This document shows, in pieces, positions 13,001 to 26,100 of a DNA stretch of 64,000 bases. The number at the start of each line of letters is the position of its first letter. The first letter of the stretch is position 1. Under the pieces are notes generated by a model. That model ran no database searches and was not told where the DNA came from. It saw only the letters and a list, made by a program, of their open reading frames with translations. Both the position numbers and the translations under genes were made by a program. The stretch is from assembly GCF_000004075.3 (NCBI RefSeq), contig NC_026656.2, positions 11,036,001 to 11,100,000 on the forward strand, in the 5' to 3' direction. The DNA comes from Cucumis sativus. Taxonomy: Eukaryota; Streptophyta; Magnoliopsida; Cucurbitales; Cucurbitaceae.

Positions 13001-13388
13001 TGCTCTGCAAAAAAAAACTCTGCTCCACCAAACTTACCGACTGTGACATAATCCGTTCCATCACCATCTGCGAAGTTTCAGAAGAGGCAAACGAAAATGG
13101 GTTTCCAGAAAAATTGGTACCCTCATCGAGTTCGCCAGTCAAATCCTCCAAAATGACACCACCGCCGCCGGCAGCGACGGTGGCGATGAGACCATTTCCG
13201 GTGGTGGGGTGCTTAGAAAGAGTTAAACGAGGAGGGGCGAGAGCTTTGGAGACCTCTAGAGCGGAGACACTCCAAGAGCGGGAGAGGAACTCCATGGGCT
13301 CAAGTGGAGTGTCCGGAGGGCGGTAGACGGCAGAGGAAAGAGGGTGTGGCGGCTCAACACGCCAAGGGTCGGTGGCAGTTTTGTCCAT
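10094..13388 (-). CDS. FORKED-like / VAN3-binding protein (DUF828 plus PH-like domain)
   Basis: Seven exons join in phase: 13038-13388, 12343-12468, 11331-11751, 11028-11252, 10815-10864, 10511-10568 and 10094-10311, giving 482 aa. The N-terminal DUF828 region has [20 protein letters not shown] (about residues 31-50). After it come [24 protein letters not shown] and a long Ala-rich helical stretch ([13 protein letters not shown]) running to about residue 370. The C-terminal PH_2 domain (about 375-475) shows [38 protein letters not shown] and YFGLKTV. In Arabidopsis the family (FORKED1, VAN3-binding protein) binds phosphoinositides and the ARF-GAP VAN3/SFC, and helps PIN1 auxin-efflux traffic and vein closure. 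Every splice border is GT/AG and the frame is unbroken. The paralogue is not resolved. Confidence 0.92.
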
Positions 13389-13475
13389 AGTAGTGGAAGG
13401 AAGTGAATGGGAGTATTTTGGTTGAAATGCAGAGACTAAGTGAAGATGAAGACGAAGTTAGTGAGAAAGTGTGAG

Positions 13476-13496
13476 AAAGAGAGAGAGAGAGAGAGG
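13476..13496. repeat. GA/TC microsatellite in the probable 5' leader of the VAN3-binding gene
   Basis: A GA run on the plus strand, hence a TC run in the transcript direction, about 90-110 bp upstream of the start codon at 13388. Pyrimidine tracts of this kind are common in plant core promoters and leaders. Confidence 0.7.
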
Positions 13497-13499
13497 GAA

Positions 13500-16400
13500 A
13501 GTGGGAGCTGAAGAGACGAAGGGACCTGAAACTGGGAGTTTTATCGAACCTCAGTAAAAATCAAACTTTTTAAAATAAGAATTTAGAAAAAAAAGAGAAA
13601 AAACTGAAACTGTTTTTATTTTCCATTTTGAAAAAAGCAATTTGTACTATGAGGAGAAGGATATTATTGGCATTACCCATTGGAGGCGAGGATAGTTTCG
13701 CAAACGTAATATTGTACTAATTACTACCACTTTTAACCTTACAACTTTACTTCTCATAATTCATTCAAACACTTCTTAATCTCATTTCTAAATATCCTTT
13801 TTGCTCTAATTTTTCCATCTTATTTATTTACGTCTCTCATAATCAAAATTACAAAATTGTCCTTAATTTTCTTTTTTTTTCATCTCTCTCTTTCTCTTCT
13901 TCTTCTCGAATTTGATTTCCCCATCTGTGCAAACCATTCTTCATTTTGTCAACCATTGAAATGTTGTTCAGTGGATAGATAGTTAAGAGAAAAGAACCCG
14001 AAAGGAGAGGAAGAAGGAGTGAGAGTGAAACGCCGATCTTAGTGCTTAAGGTTTTGTTTACACCATTTCAAAAGGTATGACAAATTTCATCATCCTCCAC
14101 TCAGAGTTAAATTCTTATTTTAAAGTTAGACCCTTATATAAAAGTTCAATAAAAACAAGGATTATCGATTAACATAATATTAAAAAGAAATGTTGAGATA
14201 CAATGAATAATAGTATATGTGTTTTGATCATTGGTATGAGTGGGTTCAGACTTGTCATCTTCTTTTATTTAGTCAATGTTAGTAAAAATTAATTATAAGT
14301 TACGGTTTTGAAAACTTTTTAGAGGACATTTTTACATAATATAAGATATATAGTTAATAGCATATAAACTATAAACTAATAAATTATAATTAAACAATCC
14401 AAATGTAGGATTGTAACAGTAAAATTTTTTTTTTTTTTTTTTTTACATTATTTTCCCCCTCAAATGGGATGAACAGTTAAACATTTATGTGAACATTTGG
14501 AGGCAAAAGACTGTGGAATACTAAATTTTTACTTTTCCATGCAATTTGCAACAGTTAGTGGTACTTCAAAAATTAGTTTATGCAGTATTCAGAGGACTTA
14601 ATGTTCAATTTTGTTTGCGGTAGATTTGTGAATTTAAATAATTCTAATGTTCAATAATAAAATATATATTACTAAATTATATAAACAAAATTCAAAGTTT
14701 GGTACTTTGTGTCAACAATACCAAAAGTATTGTTACCATTAGTTATATATACCAATACGGATGAATTAATGTTAAAAGGATATTTTTTTAACTTTTGAAA
14801 ATTTAAAGACATATTTTGCATAAAATACTAACAACATTCATAACAGATTTTTAAGAGGAGTTAGTAATTTTGGAACTTTCTTACAAAAATATACTTTACA
14901 ATATTTTAAAGATAAAAAAATTGTCAAATTATTTAAAGAAATAACAAAAACAAAAACAATAAACACTCACAAATCTTTTATCAACATTTATTAATAGTAG
15001 ACACTTGTGTCAATTTCAATCATCTTATCAAAGATATGGTTCTATCAATTTTCATCACTATGTGGTTAACTACCAACTTCTAGTTTCATCACATAGAGAC
15101 ACTAACATATTTCTATCAACATTTCTCAATGATAGACTTCTATCATTTTTCATGTATCAAACATAAACCTTATCGGGTTCTATTAGTAATAAATAATTTT
15201 ACAAGACTTCGTATAAAAAAAAAGTGTAAAATAAAATTGTAATGGGAATATTTTAATTTTAATTTTAAGAGATATAGAGTAGAGGGGTTTAGTGAAAGCA
15301 AAAGTTGTTTGGACAAAAACGGAAAGAATAGGGAAATACGCGCTGCCAATTGGCGTGTTTAGTACTTTCCTATATCGTACGGTTGGATTTCCTGCTTCTA
15401 TTCTTCTTAGGTTTCTTCACACGTGTCACTTTCTCATTGGCTCATTTTCTTTTAACCCTCCAGCCTAACTTTGGTATTCCCTATTTCTTCAACACAATAA
15501 TTCTTATTTTTTCTCAATCTCATTTTTCTTTTACAATTATTTATAAATATTGTAAAATAATTCGATTTATTAACGATAGATCACGATAAACTAGTATCAA
15601 TAAAATATTTTGTTATGATACCCTAATTAGAAAGAATGGATGTTGAATACAAGGTGAATAATGGCAAGTGGGAAACTTTTGTTACTTATATCACATGGTT
15701 GTTCCCATTTAAGGAAATGTTTAAAATATAGTTTCTTCATCTTAGATTTGTGTTTGTTTCTTTTCTATATCAGTTGTCATTTTTTACATTTTTACACTTT
15801 TTGTACATTGTATGTGATGATAAGTCATTGTCACCCTTCAAGGATAAGAAGATTAATTTTTAATAATTAGTTGGACTAGTTTCACCATCAAATTAAAAGT
15901 ACGTAATTGCAAACAGATAATCAAATATTCACTTGCTTTTCATTTTAATCTTTATCTTTGTTTTCCTTCTTCTAATTTTTGTTTAGTTTAAGGTAAATGA
16001 GGTTCTAAGATGTGATATGTCATTTATAACTCTATATTTGGAAGTTCCAAAAAGGACAGATTTGATAAATAATGTGTGCATTCAAATAAGAAGATTTAAA
16101 TTTAACAAAAATGATTGATCAATCAATTATGTATCATACCCATAAATAGTTAAAAAAAACCTACACCATATTATTCAAATGAATGAGCATTTAATAATTG
16201 AAGTTTGTATATGCTTCATAAAAATATAATAAAAAAATCTTCATATATATCTCAAATCTTATATATATATATATATTTATTGTATTCTTCAAGTTAATTT
16301 TCCACCATTACACTATAGTCTTTTATAGAACATATCATTCAAATAGTGAGATCTTCTTAGATTCCATTATTTCTTGTTGTAATTTAACATTTTGATCATT

Positions 16401-18789
16401 ATTCCTTCATTCCTTGTCTTATATATATGTGTATAAAAAAGAAAAGAAAGGGGTATGAAGGGAATTAGAGTAATGTGATTTGAAAGTGTATATAATGAGT
16501 AAAGAAAGTTGAAGGATTTGAAACTTAGGAGTTAGGAGGGGGCAGCATGAGAAATAAAACAAAAAGGATGAAGTAAAGTGCAATAATGAAAATTAGAAAA
16601 AGAAATGGTGTGTTATTATTGAGAGAAAGCAATGAATGATATCACAATTTATTGGGTAATACAAAGAGAGGAGAGGAGGAGAGTGTTAGTAATATTTAGG
16701 TGTGAGGTTATTTGTCAAAAATTGAATGATCCCTCAACCTCAACTGTCACTTTCTGTAAATTAAATATTAAAAATAAAAAACTCATGGTCCTAATAATAA
16801 TAACATACCCTTTTCATTTCCAAGAGGCCCTCTTCCCCTTCATTTAGGTCTAATATTTAATTCCTCCTCCCCCAATTGCATCCTAATATTACATAAAATA
16901 TTTAATTTCTTTCGTACAAACGAATGTTTCTGTCTTCTATACTTGCACCTTACTTTAATTTGTCAAATCAAACATAAATAATACGTGTTTTCGTTTCATA
17001 ACAATCTAGTTTGCTTTTTACATACTATTTTAGCAATTTTTTAAAACATTTTTATTTCTAAAAATTATTCCTTTTAATTTTCAAATTTTGGTTATTATTT
17101 TAAATAAAAAAATTGTTCAAACTAATTATTTGAATAGTTCAATCACCAGACATGCAAATACTTATCTATTCATTACTATTTTGAAAAACAACTCACCTCA
17201 CCTCAATTAAATGTTTGGATGTGTTTGAAATTTTTTTTAGTGAAATTTTTTAAAAATAAATTATTTTGAGAACCATTTGATAATCCCGCTAAAATTGTTT
17301 TTTTTTTTTTTTTTTTCTAAAAGGAGTTTTATAAAATAAGTTGGTTTAGAATAAATATGTAAAACCAATTTTTAGAAAAAGAAATTCGGATTGAGATACT
17401 AATTAATTGAAAAAGAAATTGTAATTAATATCTCTAATTTGTATTAGGAACTTCAACCAATTCTATTCACCACTTATGATTATCAATTTTAGTCAACTTT
17501 CCACCACCACAGTCTCACACCACTTCCCCCTAACTTTCGACCACCACTTCTGGTAGTCACCACACGGTGAACTCCTCCACCACCTATAACATTCACATTT
17601 ATTTTGGTCCATTTTCTTATATTTAAAAATGTCTCTTTCTAAAACTCATTAATATTTTCTTTTATATATATATATGTATATATATATATATTAGAATATA
17701 TAGAATGTCTTAGTTTAAAGTTAGACTTTTAATCTAATTAAGAATTTACTTGTTTTTACTTTTTTTAACGATTAAATTTTAAAAACAATTGAAATATTTG
17801 ACAACACTACTCAAAAGAGTTTTTTTTTTTTGTTACAAATGGACGGGGAGGAATTTGAACTTCTCTATGTAGATACAAATGATTAGTTTAGCTAAGTTTT
17901 TATTGACTACTCATTATAGATTTTGCAACACTTTTAAAGTATATTTTAAACATATTTTAATAATAGGTTAGATGTAAAAATCGAATATCTATCTTCGAAG
18001 TTGCTAGTAAGTGTAACGTGAATTGTGAATTATCATAAATTTTGTAAACTCATTTGATTTAATGATAGTTTTTACCCGAAAAAGTTACTAGTTTTTTTTT
18101 TCTTTTTACTTTACATGTTTATTTAAATTTTATAAATATCACAATGGAAAAAAAGAAAAAGAGAAAAAGAGAGATTCTTCAAGTTCATGAGATAGATTGT
18201 GAACAAACATTTTAACTGAGAGTGTATATATATCACAATCACTAGGTTTTAAGTTGACAATAATAAGTAAATTTGTAATTTTATGCACTTTGATTTAAAT
18301 ATTTTTATTGTAAATAATCATTTCCCTTTTCTTTTTTCCACCAAAGTATAATCATTTACCCATTTCATACTTACATTTTATCTCCCTATTTGTCAAGAAA
18401 AGAAAAATCTAAAAACACTCTTCCTCATCATTTCTACTTTAACATCATCATTGGCATCCCCCTCCCAAAACAAAATTACAACCCTCTTTTTTTCCTTTCC
18501 CTTTTCCATTTATTACATGAAGCACATAAAAATTGGTAAAACTAAAAATCCCAATCCCATGTCTAGCTACCATTTCATAAGTTTCTTTTGGATGTCATCA
18601 CTTATAACTTTCAATTGGAGAAAATTGTTATCAATGGCTATCATAAGAATGAAAGCTACTTAAGGGAATGGTTGATATTTTAAAAGGTTTGAATAATGTT
18701 AGAAAAATTAATGTGAGGTGAGATGATGTTAATAAAGCAAAGGGAATTAAATTAATGATGAGGTAGTTACTAGTGAGGGTAAAACGATA

Positions 18790-18791
<2 letters not shown>
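13500..18791. other. Gene-poor AT-rich region, part 1
   Basis: No reading frame resembles a known protein. The proximal few hundred bases are the promoter of the VAN3-binding gene. There are long T-runs (about 14427-14444 and 17299-17317), short TA runs (about 16261-16276 and 17645-17692) and, at 14990-15170, several TCTATCA / TGATAGA half-palindromes like those in the MULE further right. The stretch 17490-17590 is unusually rich in CCACCAC. Nothing else is recognised. Confidence 0.55.

Positions 18792-18854
<63 letters not shown>
18792..18854. repeat. Long TA microsatellite
   Basis: An almost perfect AT/TA dinucleotide run of about 63 bp, roughly 31 units, self-complementary and likely length-polymorphic. 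Confidence 0.95.
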
Positions 18855-18859
<5 letters not shown>

Positions 18860-20109
18860 ATTTATAAAGAAAGAAAAATTGAAGGAGAGACAGAGAGATT
18901 TGAACTGTATCCATCTGGAGAAATTAAATGAAGAGAGGGCCCTTTTATCGTTTGTGTTTGGGTATCAAAGAAAGAACCTGAGAAAGAAGGGAATACCTCT
19001 CAATCATTCTCATTTATATCAATGCTTATATGACTTCTACGACTTATAGTGATCATATATTTCCTCGCTTTCTTTCTCTTTCTCTTATATTATTATTGTT
19101 ATTATCATCTCTTATGATCATTACGTATATCTCATCATTATTTTCATTTTTTATATTTTCATTCGTTAGACCCAATTCAAATATATAGTTGATGACTAGA
19201 CGATACATTAATTTGGTGTTTCAAAGGTCGATAGTTCGTGATTTATCTATTATGCAATTATTGAATTAAAAAAAAAAAAAGAATAATGAGTGTTTAGATA
19301 CACTTACAGATTTGCTATAGACTTGAAGAAGCTCGAACACTCAACTTTATGCTTATAATATATAGTATCGCCAATTTACTGGATTATGATACTCTGAACC
19401 TTTGTGTTTAATGTTCCATTGTATTAGACATATTCAACTCATTCGATGGTTTTTTCTAATAAAAAATTGGCAAGTTGAAAATATTTGAAAGCATGAGGTT
19501 GATGTTTTCTTTTGGTGGTGATTTCTAACTTTCTTATTAGGTTATACATGTTGTACGTGAGTTGAATAAAAGCACTTAAACTCCGGCATGATCGATATTT
19601 ACGCAAAAATTTCTTAGTTTGGATTATGTTAGTTTATAAGTTGGGTTGTTATCCGATTGTAAGAGATTGCCTTAAATTTCTATTCGGTATGACTTATTTT
19701 ATAAAAGTAAGTTCATTTATTTGTTTTTCTTATAATACTATGTATATATACATACGGTTACTATCATACGATTGCTCTTACTATAAATTAAGGATTGAGA
19801 TAAAATTGAACTGCAAATTTCTTGGTATTTGATATATAAAGATGACAGTAGAACTAAGTTTTTGTTCTTAATTTATATGTACGTTGATATGTAAAGAGAA
19901 ACAAGAAAGGTACAACCCCATTGTAAACCATTTTAAAGTCGTTGTAAACCATTTTTTTCAACCACCTAATTGTGTTCTTTGTTTAGGTGAAATGGAATGT
20001 TTTGAGAAAAGTGAGTGAAATTCTACATTAATCAAACTTATAACTTCATATCTTCTATTTGTTTTGTTTTATTTTTATTATTGTATTATTTTATTTTACT
20101 TAATACACT
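18855..20109. other. Gene-poor AT-rich region, part 2
   Basis: No gene recognised. A short near-duplication TTGTAAACCATTTT occurs twice near 19921-19953. Confidence 0.5.
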
Positions 20110-20545
20110 TTGTTTGTATACGTGACAATCATACACTTTGATTGACTAATATATTTGCTAATGATGTTTATATATTTTTTTATAATGTCAATATACTTGA
20201 CTGATACGTTGTTGATAAAATTGATAATCATGCACTAGTTTATATATACTATTTGCAGACTCAATTGATATACTATTGATAAATTTAATAGTGATGTAAT
20301 CGTTTATATTATTGGTTAGACACTTGATTGATATATTGTTGACAAACTTAGTATCTAGTGAAACTCCCATTTGTACATTTGAAAGACTTGCTTGATTTAT
20401 GATTAATAAATACGATAATGATATACGACTGGTTTATATTGCTAAAAAAACGAGACTAATATAATTTTTATATACTTAATATGATACATTAGTTTATATT
20501 GTATGTACTTTATAATAATACATGTATTTACACCCTTGACAAACT
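20110..20545. repeat. Degenerate ~63-bp tandem repeat (minisatellite)
   Basis: Four or more diverged units follow each other. Each contains an ACTTGATTGATATATTGTTG-like segment, then GATAATGAT or a variant, then GTTTATAT. Recognisable unit starts lie near 20197, 20262, 20322 and 20387, with weaker copies on both sides. The period is about 60-66 bp. It is AT-rich and open frames across it are short, so I read it as non-coding. Confidence 0.6.
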
Positions 20546-22045
20546 TGATATAAAATATATTGATTCTAGATCACTAAAAAAAATTACTGGACTTCCTTCT
20601 GTAGTGCATGCAACAAACCTTCCAAACAAAAATATTTTGTCTATTTTAATTTTAACAATTTGCCAAAAAAAAGTAAAGAAGTAAAAATATTGATTTTGTG
20701 TGGTAGAAGTGAAAGGGTGCAATGAGGTGCAGGCAGTATGAAGAGGAAATGGTGAAACCGTGGCTCCATCACCTTTTGAATTCTATTATTGTATGGTCAA
20801 TTAGTGACCATTCCGGTCTTCCGATTTCAATTCCCAACATTCATTTTTCTTTTTTAAATTTGGCACTCTCTTGTTTCCCAAAATAAATCATTCTGTGTAT
20901 GTATTTTAATTTTATAAAACAACATATCATATTACATCACTCATCACACCCATTCATTCATCAAATCTCTTACACAATTCATTTCGATCCATTTCTAAAC
21001 TTATGACCATAATATTTCACATTATATATACATAAAAAAACAAAATTTTAATTATTTTTTTTTAATAATTGTAGCCATATAATAGTGTTTTTTTCACTTC
21101 ATTTTATTAACTTTAATTAAGGTTACATCCTAAGAATCTATTCCTTTATTGGCAACGTCACACTTCTCTTATTACATTTTGGATTTATTTTGTGATTGGT
21201 GGAATAATACATTGTTGATAAACAGTCATTTGATTGACATTATTCTAACCTTTGTTTTTAATCAATTATTTCCTCAAATATCATCTATTCATCTTATATA
21301 ATAATTCTCATTTCCACAATTTACTTGTTTGTACTTAATTTATTATTATATTACACTTTTTAGATTTTTAAACTTATGGTATCCGCGTGTCTAATAAATC
21401 ATATTTTAAAGTTATGTTGCATATTAAATTTTAAACTTTAAAAAATTAGAAAATGTCAAATAATTTCACAAACTTTCAATTTGATGTTTAAATGAAAGAA
21501 GTATAATAGTTTAGGTAGATAAAATTTAATAGTATATTAAATAAATACTTTAAAATTCAATGATTAATTTAACAATATTAAATTTTGGTGATTGATTAAA
21601 ATATTTTTAAGTTGATGATCTTATCATCAACACAACTTGATAGAATCATGCATATAAGATTAATGAACACACAAAACTTCGGTAAATTTTTTTTTCTTTA
21701 CAAGCTTCTAATTTCACCAAGTATGGAGCATCCACATTTGTATCCTCTATTAAATTCCATCAGCTACTAATTTATATTTTTTTGTAATCGAAGTTTGGTA
21801 AAAATATGAAAAGTATTTGGAAGGAGAGGGGGAAAAGGTGAGGTTGAACATTAATGAAGAGGGTGGGAGAATAGGGTCCACTAAACTCTGGTGGGACCCG
21901 GGATGGATGGCGTGGACGTGGGTAGGGCCCATTAGGATTGGATTATAATTAATATTTTATCAAATCTATTTTTAATTTTGCTTAGTCACAATCCTTCACG
22001 TGCCAATGCCATTTTTTCCATTTTTCTTTTTATTCTTCAATTAAT

Positions 22046-22076
<31 letters not shown>

Positions 22077-22880
22077 TTTATTTTTTTGGATTTTTCTCCC
22101 TTTTTTTTTCCATCAAATTTTGGTCTTCTCATTTTCTCAATAAAAAGTGTATTTAATTAATTAATTCTTCATATCCCCACAAGACACGATTCCTTGTTTA
22201 ACTTATTAATTATAGTCTATTTATTTATTATTTACAAATACTAAAATCATCTCATTCTCAAATATAACATTGTGATGTAAATATTTTAATTGTCTTTTAC
22301 ATTTTTTGTTATTACTCGTGAAAGTGAAGACTGGAATTATGTTGAATACAACTGATTTCTCACACTTGTTTTTCCTGCATGTCAAGTCAATTTCTATGAA
22401 ACTCACTAGAATAAGCAATCAAAATGTTGATAATTTGAGATTAAAAATGTAAATAATATAATAAAATTGAAACAAAACTCAAAAGATAGTATTTTGAAAA
22501 CTAGAGACTAAATAGAAGGAGTAAACTTGGTAACAAGAGGTTGGGTCTATCTCTGACCTCTACCTCTAACATTCTCTTTTTGCATCCTCATTTAATTACC
22601 TAATTCCCCTACACTTTCTTATTTATTTGGCTCAACATTTTATATAAATTAATTAATTCTACTTTTTCTCAACAAAGTTACTCTTAAATTCTTATTAAAA
22701 CTATAGATTAAATTGGAAATATTTTTATAACATTTGGTAGGTAATAAATAAGAGATAGGAGGGAAGATAAATGTTAAAATAAAAATGAAAGATTTAAAAA
22801 GGGACTTTTGAAGAGTGTGAAGCTACAATAACTAATTATAGTAACATTTAGATGGATAGTTTTAGAATTTTAGGATGGGC
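20546..22880. other. Gene-poor AT-rich region, part 3
   Basis: No gene recognised. It contains a GC-richer patch at about 21875-21940 (GGTGGGACCCGGG and GTAGGGCCCATT), a CACGTG G-box near 21998-22003 and a CT microsatellite at about 22051-22075. Confidence 0.5.
22051..22075. repeat. CT microsatellite
   Basis: About twelve CT units in an otherwise T-rich stretch. Confidence 0.9.
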
Positions 22881-22914
22881 CGATAAAATTAAATTTCAAT
22901 TTGTCACGTTTCAC

Positions 22915-23190
22915 ACACGTGGCAGGACACGTTTTGTACTACACACCACGTCATCATCTTCTTCCTTTGGAAACAAATTACCAAAACCCAAAACGGAAAA
23001 GAAAAAAAAAAAAAAAGAAGAAAAGAAACAGATGCTTTTAACCTTTTAACCTTTTTGCAGCCATGGATCTAAATGAAACCCAAAAACTCCCACTCTCCTT
23101 TTCTTCTTTTTTAAAACATAAAAGCACTGGATTTTTCTCTGAATTCCATATATAATACCTACCCCTTTTCTCTCTCACCACTAATCATAA
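22915..23190 (+). promoter_or_regulatory. Promoter-like cluster without a recognised gene
   Basis: ACACGTGGC (22915-22923) is a strong ABRE/G-box match. A second ACGT core, CCACGTCATC, follows at 22946-22955 and carries ACGTCA as in as-1/bZIP sites. About 200 bp further on, TATATAAT (23149-23156) precedes a pyrimidine patch CCCCTTTTCTCTCTC. The order bZIP sites, TATA, Y-patch resembles a plant promoter on the plus strand. Only a 28-codon frame (ATG near 23193) follows, so any product is unknown. Confidence 0.3.
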
Positions 23191-26100
23191 ATATGTCAAT
23201 TGAGATTTGTATGAATTTAGAGTTTGGGTTCTCTCAATTTATAGTGAAACCAATCAAACAATACTTACAAAAATTGTAAAATATGATAGCGGACAATTTT
23301 CGAACATAATCACAATAATTTATATCAAATTTTGGATATGAAAGAGAACGTACCATGTTTGACTTTCACGTGACACCAATAGTAAATTTGTTTAAAGAAA
23401 ATACGAGTGTGATATATAAAAGAGAAAAGTTGTACATTAACGTAGTGTTTGTCACACACACTCTAATGATTAAGTCAAAGAGTGAAAGAATATAAAAGCT
23501 ACAAACTTTGAGAATAAGACTCAGGTTTACTTAAACTTCCTTTCAACGGACTTGATTTTATATTTGACTAGGAAAATCGTGTTTAAGTCAGGATGTTTTG
23601 GGTGGAGACATGCATAAAGCAATGTCCCATTCAACATATAGGAAGGCTCATACTTGGCCAACACTTACTAAAGTTACAAGTTTATATTGAAATAATTTGG
23701 GAAAGTTGTAGGTGTGCACTAAAAATAGTTTTGATAAATATTTTATTAAAGTTAGTACGTACTACACGTCTCACAGCATTTGTAGAAACTACACACACTT
23801 TGACGCAAATTTTCCTTAGAAACGTGGGACTGTTGGTAGCATCGAGGAATGTTTATAGTTTGTTCATACGATTCCCAACAAGTTACTGTCACACTTTCAA
23901 AAACACCAAATTAACAATCTTTAATTAATATATAATTATCTAGCTGACTAAATTTGACTGAGTATTTGTATAGAGTTTTGTGATTGTCCATGTAATTATT
24001 TCAATTTCTGTACTACTCCTCTATTTGTGTTCCTTCTTTGTTGCTTTCCGTCCTTAGTTTCATTGTTAAAATCACATTTTTGTTTTCAATTTTATTTTAT
24101 GTTTTCAACGGACATAACACATTGAATTAGAAAAAGGCCAAATCTATCGACCTCTTTTTGTTGGTGGAGGACATCCAACAGGGAAACTTAGATAAATCGT
24201 TCCGAAAAAAAAGTTATTCCAAACTAGAATTAGAAGAAACATACACAAAATTTATATGAATAGTCGTGGTCGATGGATATTATGGTGACTATATTATAGA
24301 CCCACGGGAATTCAGAGATTGAGACTAAAGAGAACTTCTGCACTAGGACGACTAACACTTCAATCTACCCCACAAAATACAAAGTTCAATTTCACCAAAT
24401 TTAACTAGCCTAATTGAGTCTAGGTTGGAAACTCATATACATCGATATATGAGTTGAGACAATTTTCTGAACCAATCAAAAATTAATTAGAGAAGAAGAC
24501 TTTACCTTGAAGAGTATCACCCACATTTCATAATTTGGTGATCGACTACCTTCAACCTCCATGGGAATGGTTTTTTTACATATTAAAAGTATATTTGAAT
24601 TATATGCTATTAGAAAAGTAAATACTTTTTATACATGTGTGTTTTCTTTCTTTCCATTCTTTAGAAAAAATAGAAGGCAACAGTACAAGACATTGAGAAA
24701 TCCCCTAACTCAATAGGGTGTTTTGATATAAAGAGTTGAGTAGGCTCCAATAAAGATTACAAGTCGGCCTCCATCCACAAGGAATTAAAAATAGTTTATG
24801 ATCATCATTTGGGAGTAATTACAAACTGATTTTGAGCGATTAAAAAATATATATTTTGGTTTCATTTTCAAACAACAAAAGTGATTTAAAAATAATTTGA
24901 GACCATTGTTTAAATAATAGCATTCCCTTTAGGAAAATGTGGAGACCCCATTTGAAAATTAAGGAATCTGTATTGTTGATAGAGATAAGATTTATGTTTT
25001 GTTTTTCTTCTATTTTAATTAAAAGGACAATGACTTATAAATACATTCCACCATCCTTCTTGGCTCCACCTCCATTTCTCAAACAATATTTAATTCACAT
25101 CACGTCTCAAATTTTTCATTATATAAAAACCTTCCTATATTCCAAATTAATGTTGAATAGATGTTCGTCCATCGTTAGGTGACATGCACAATTTATAACT
25201 ATCTTATTTGTTGTCTTCGTGTCTTAATTAGTATTATCATAATTTACTACCACTTACTTGTCATTTACCTATAAATAAAAGTATTTAGTGAGTTTGTAGT
25301 AGGTGACATACATATTGACTAGAATTTCAAATAAATCGAAGTTAGTGGAAGAGAATTCTTATTTATATATTATAATATTATATTTTATTGATATACATGT
25401 TTCGGTTGTGTGAACGTTACTACTCTTTTTATATTAGAAAATAAGAAATATCGAGAAAAAGAAAAATTTAGAAAATATAATGTAAACGAATAGTGTAAAG
25501 GTAAATACAAATATTTGTTTGAAAAAACAAAAATAGAAATAAGAGATGGATATTTGAAGATAGAGAAGGAATTAATGTTGGTGTTGGAAAAAGTAGATGC
25601 AAATAGATTTCTTTTGGTTGAAAAATGAAAAGAATTAAAGTAGAGAGAAAGACAAGGATTAGGGTGATGGGAAAAATGAAGAGAGTAGGAATGTATAGGA
25701 TCTCACTTTCATAATAATTATTTCAACCCTCAATACAATGCAACATGCAACGTGTAACTTTCAAAGCCTTTCATACAATTTTTACTTCATCCCAAGTTTA
25801 TCTTTTCAATTTCACTTGTATGGTGTTTGTTAGAACTATGATCTCATTTGTATTTATGATTGTGGGCTAGTTGAAATTTTGATCTTTCGACTTGCTTTTC
25901 TTCATTTGGTTACACTTTTTTTAGTTGATATGTGTAAGTAAATTTTTGCACTAACTTTTCTAATGTTGTGAACACATGAAGTGGGAAATAACTTTCGGAG
26001 AAACTTCTATTTGAAACCATTCTAAGTTATGATATATCTAGACGATAAGTAGCTAAGTCATCATTTTACATTGTGGGTTAGGAAAAATGAGAATGCTCTT

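Noticed and set aside
23593..23928. 111-codon open frame
   Set aside because: It has no recognisable motif, is rich in residues expected from random AT-rich DNA, and has no partner exons.
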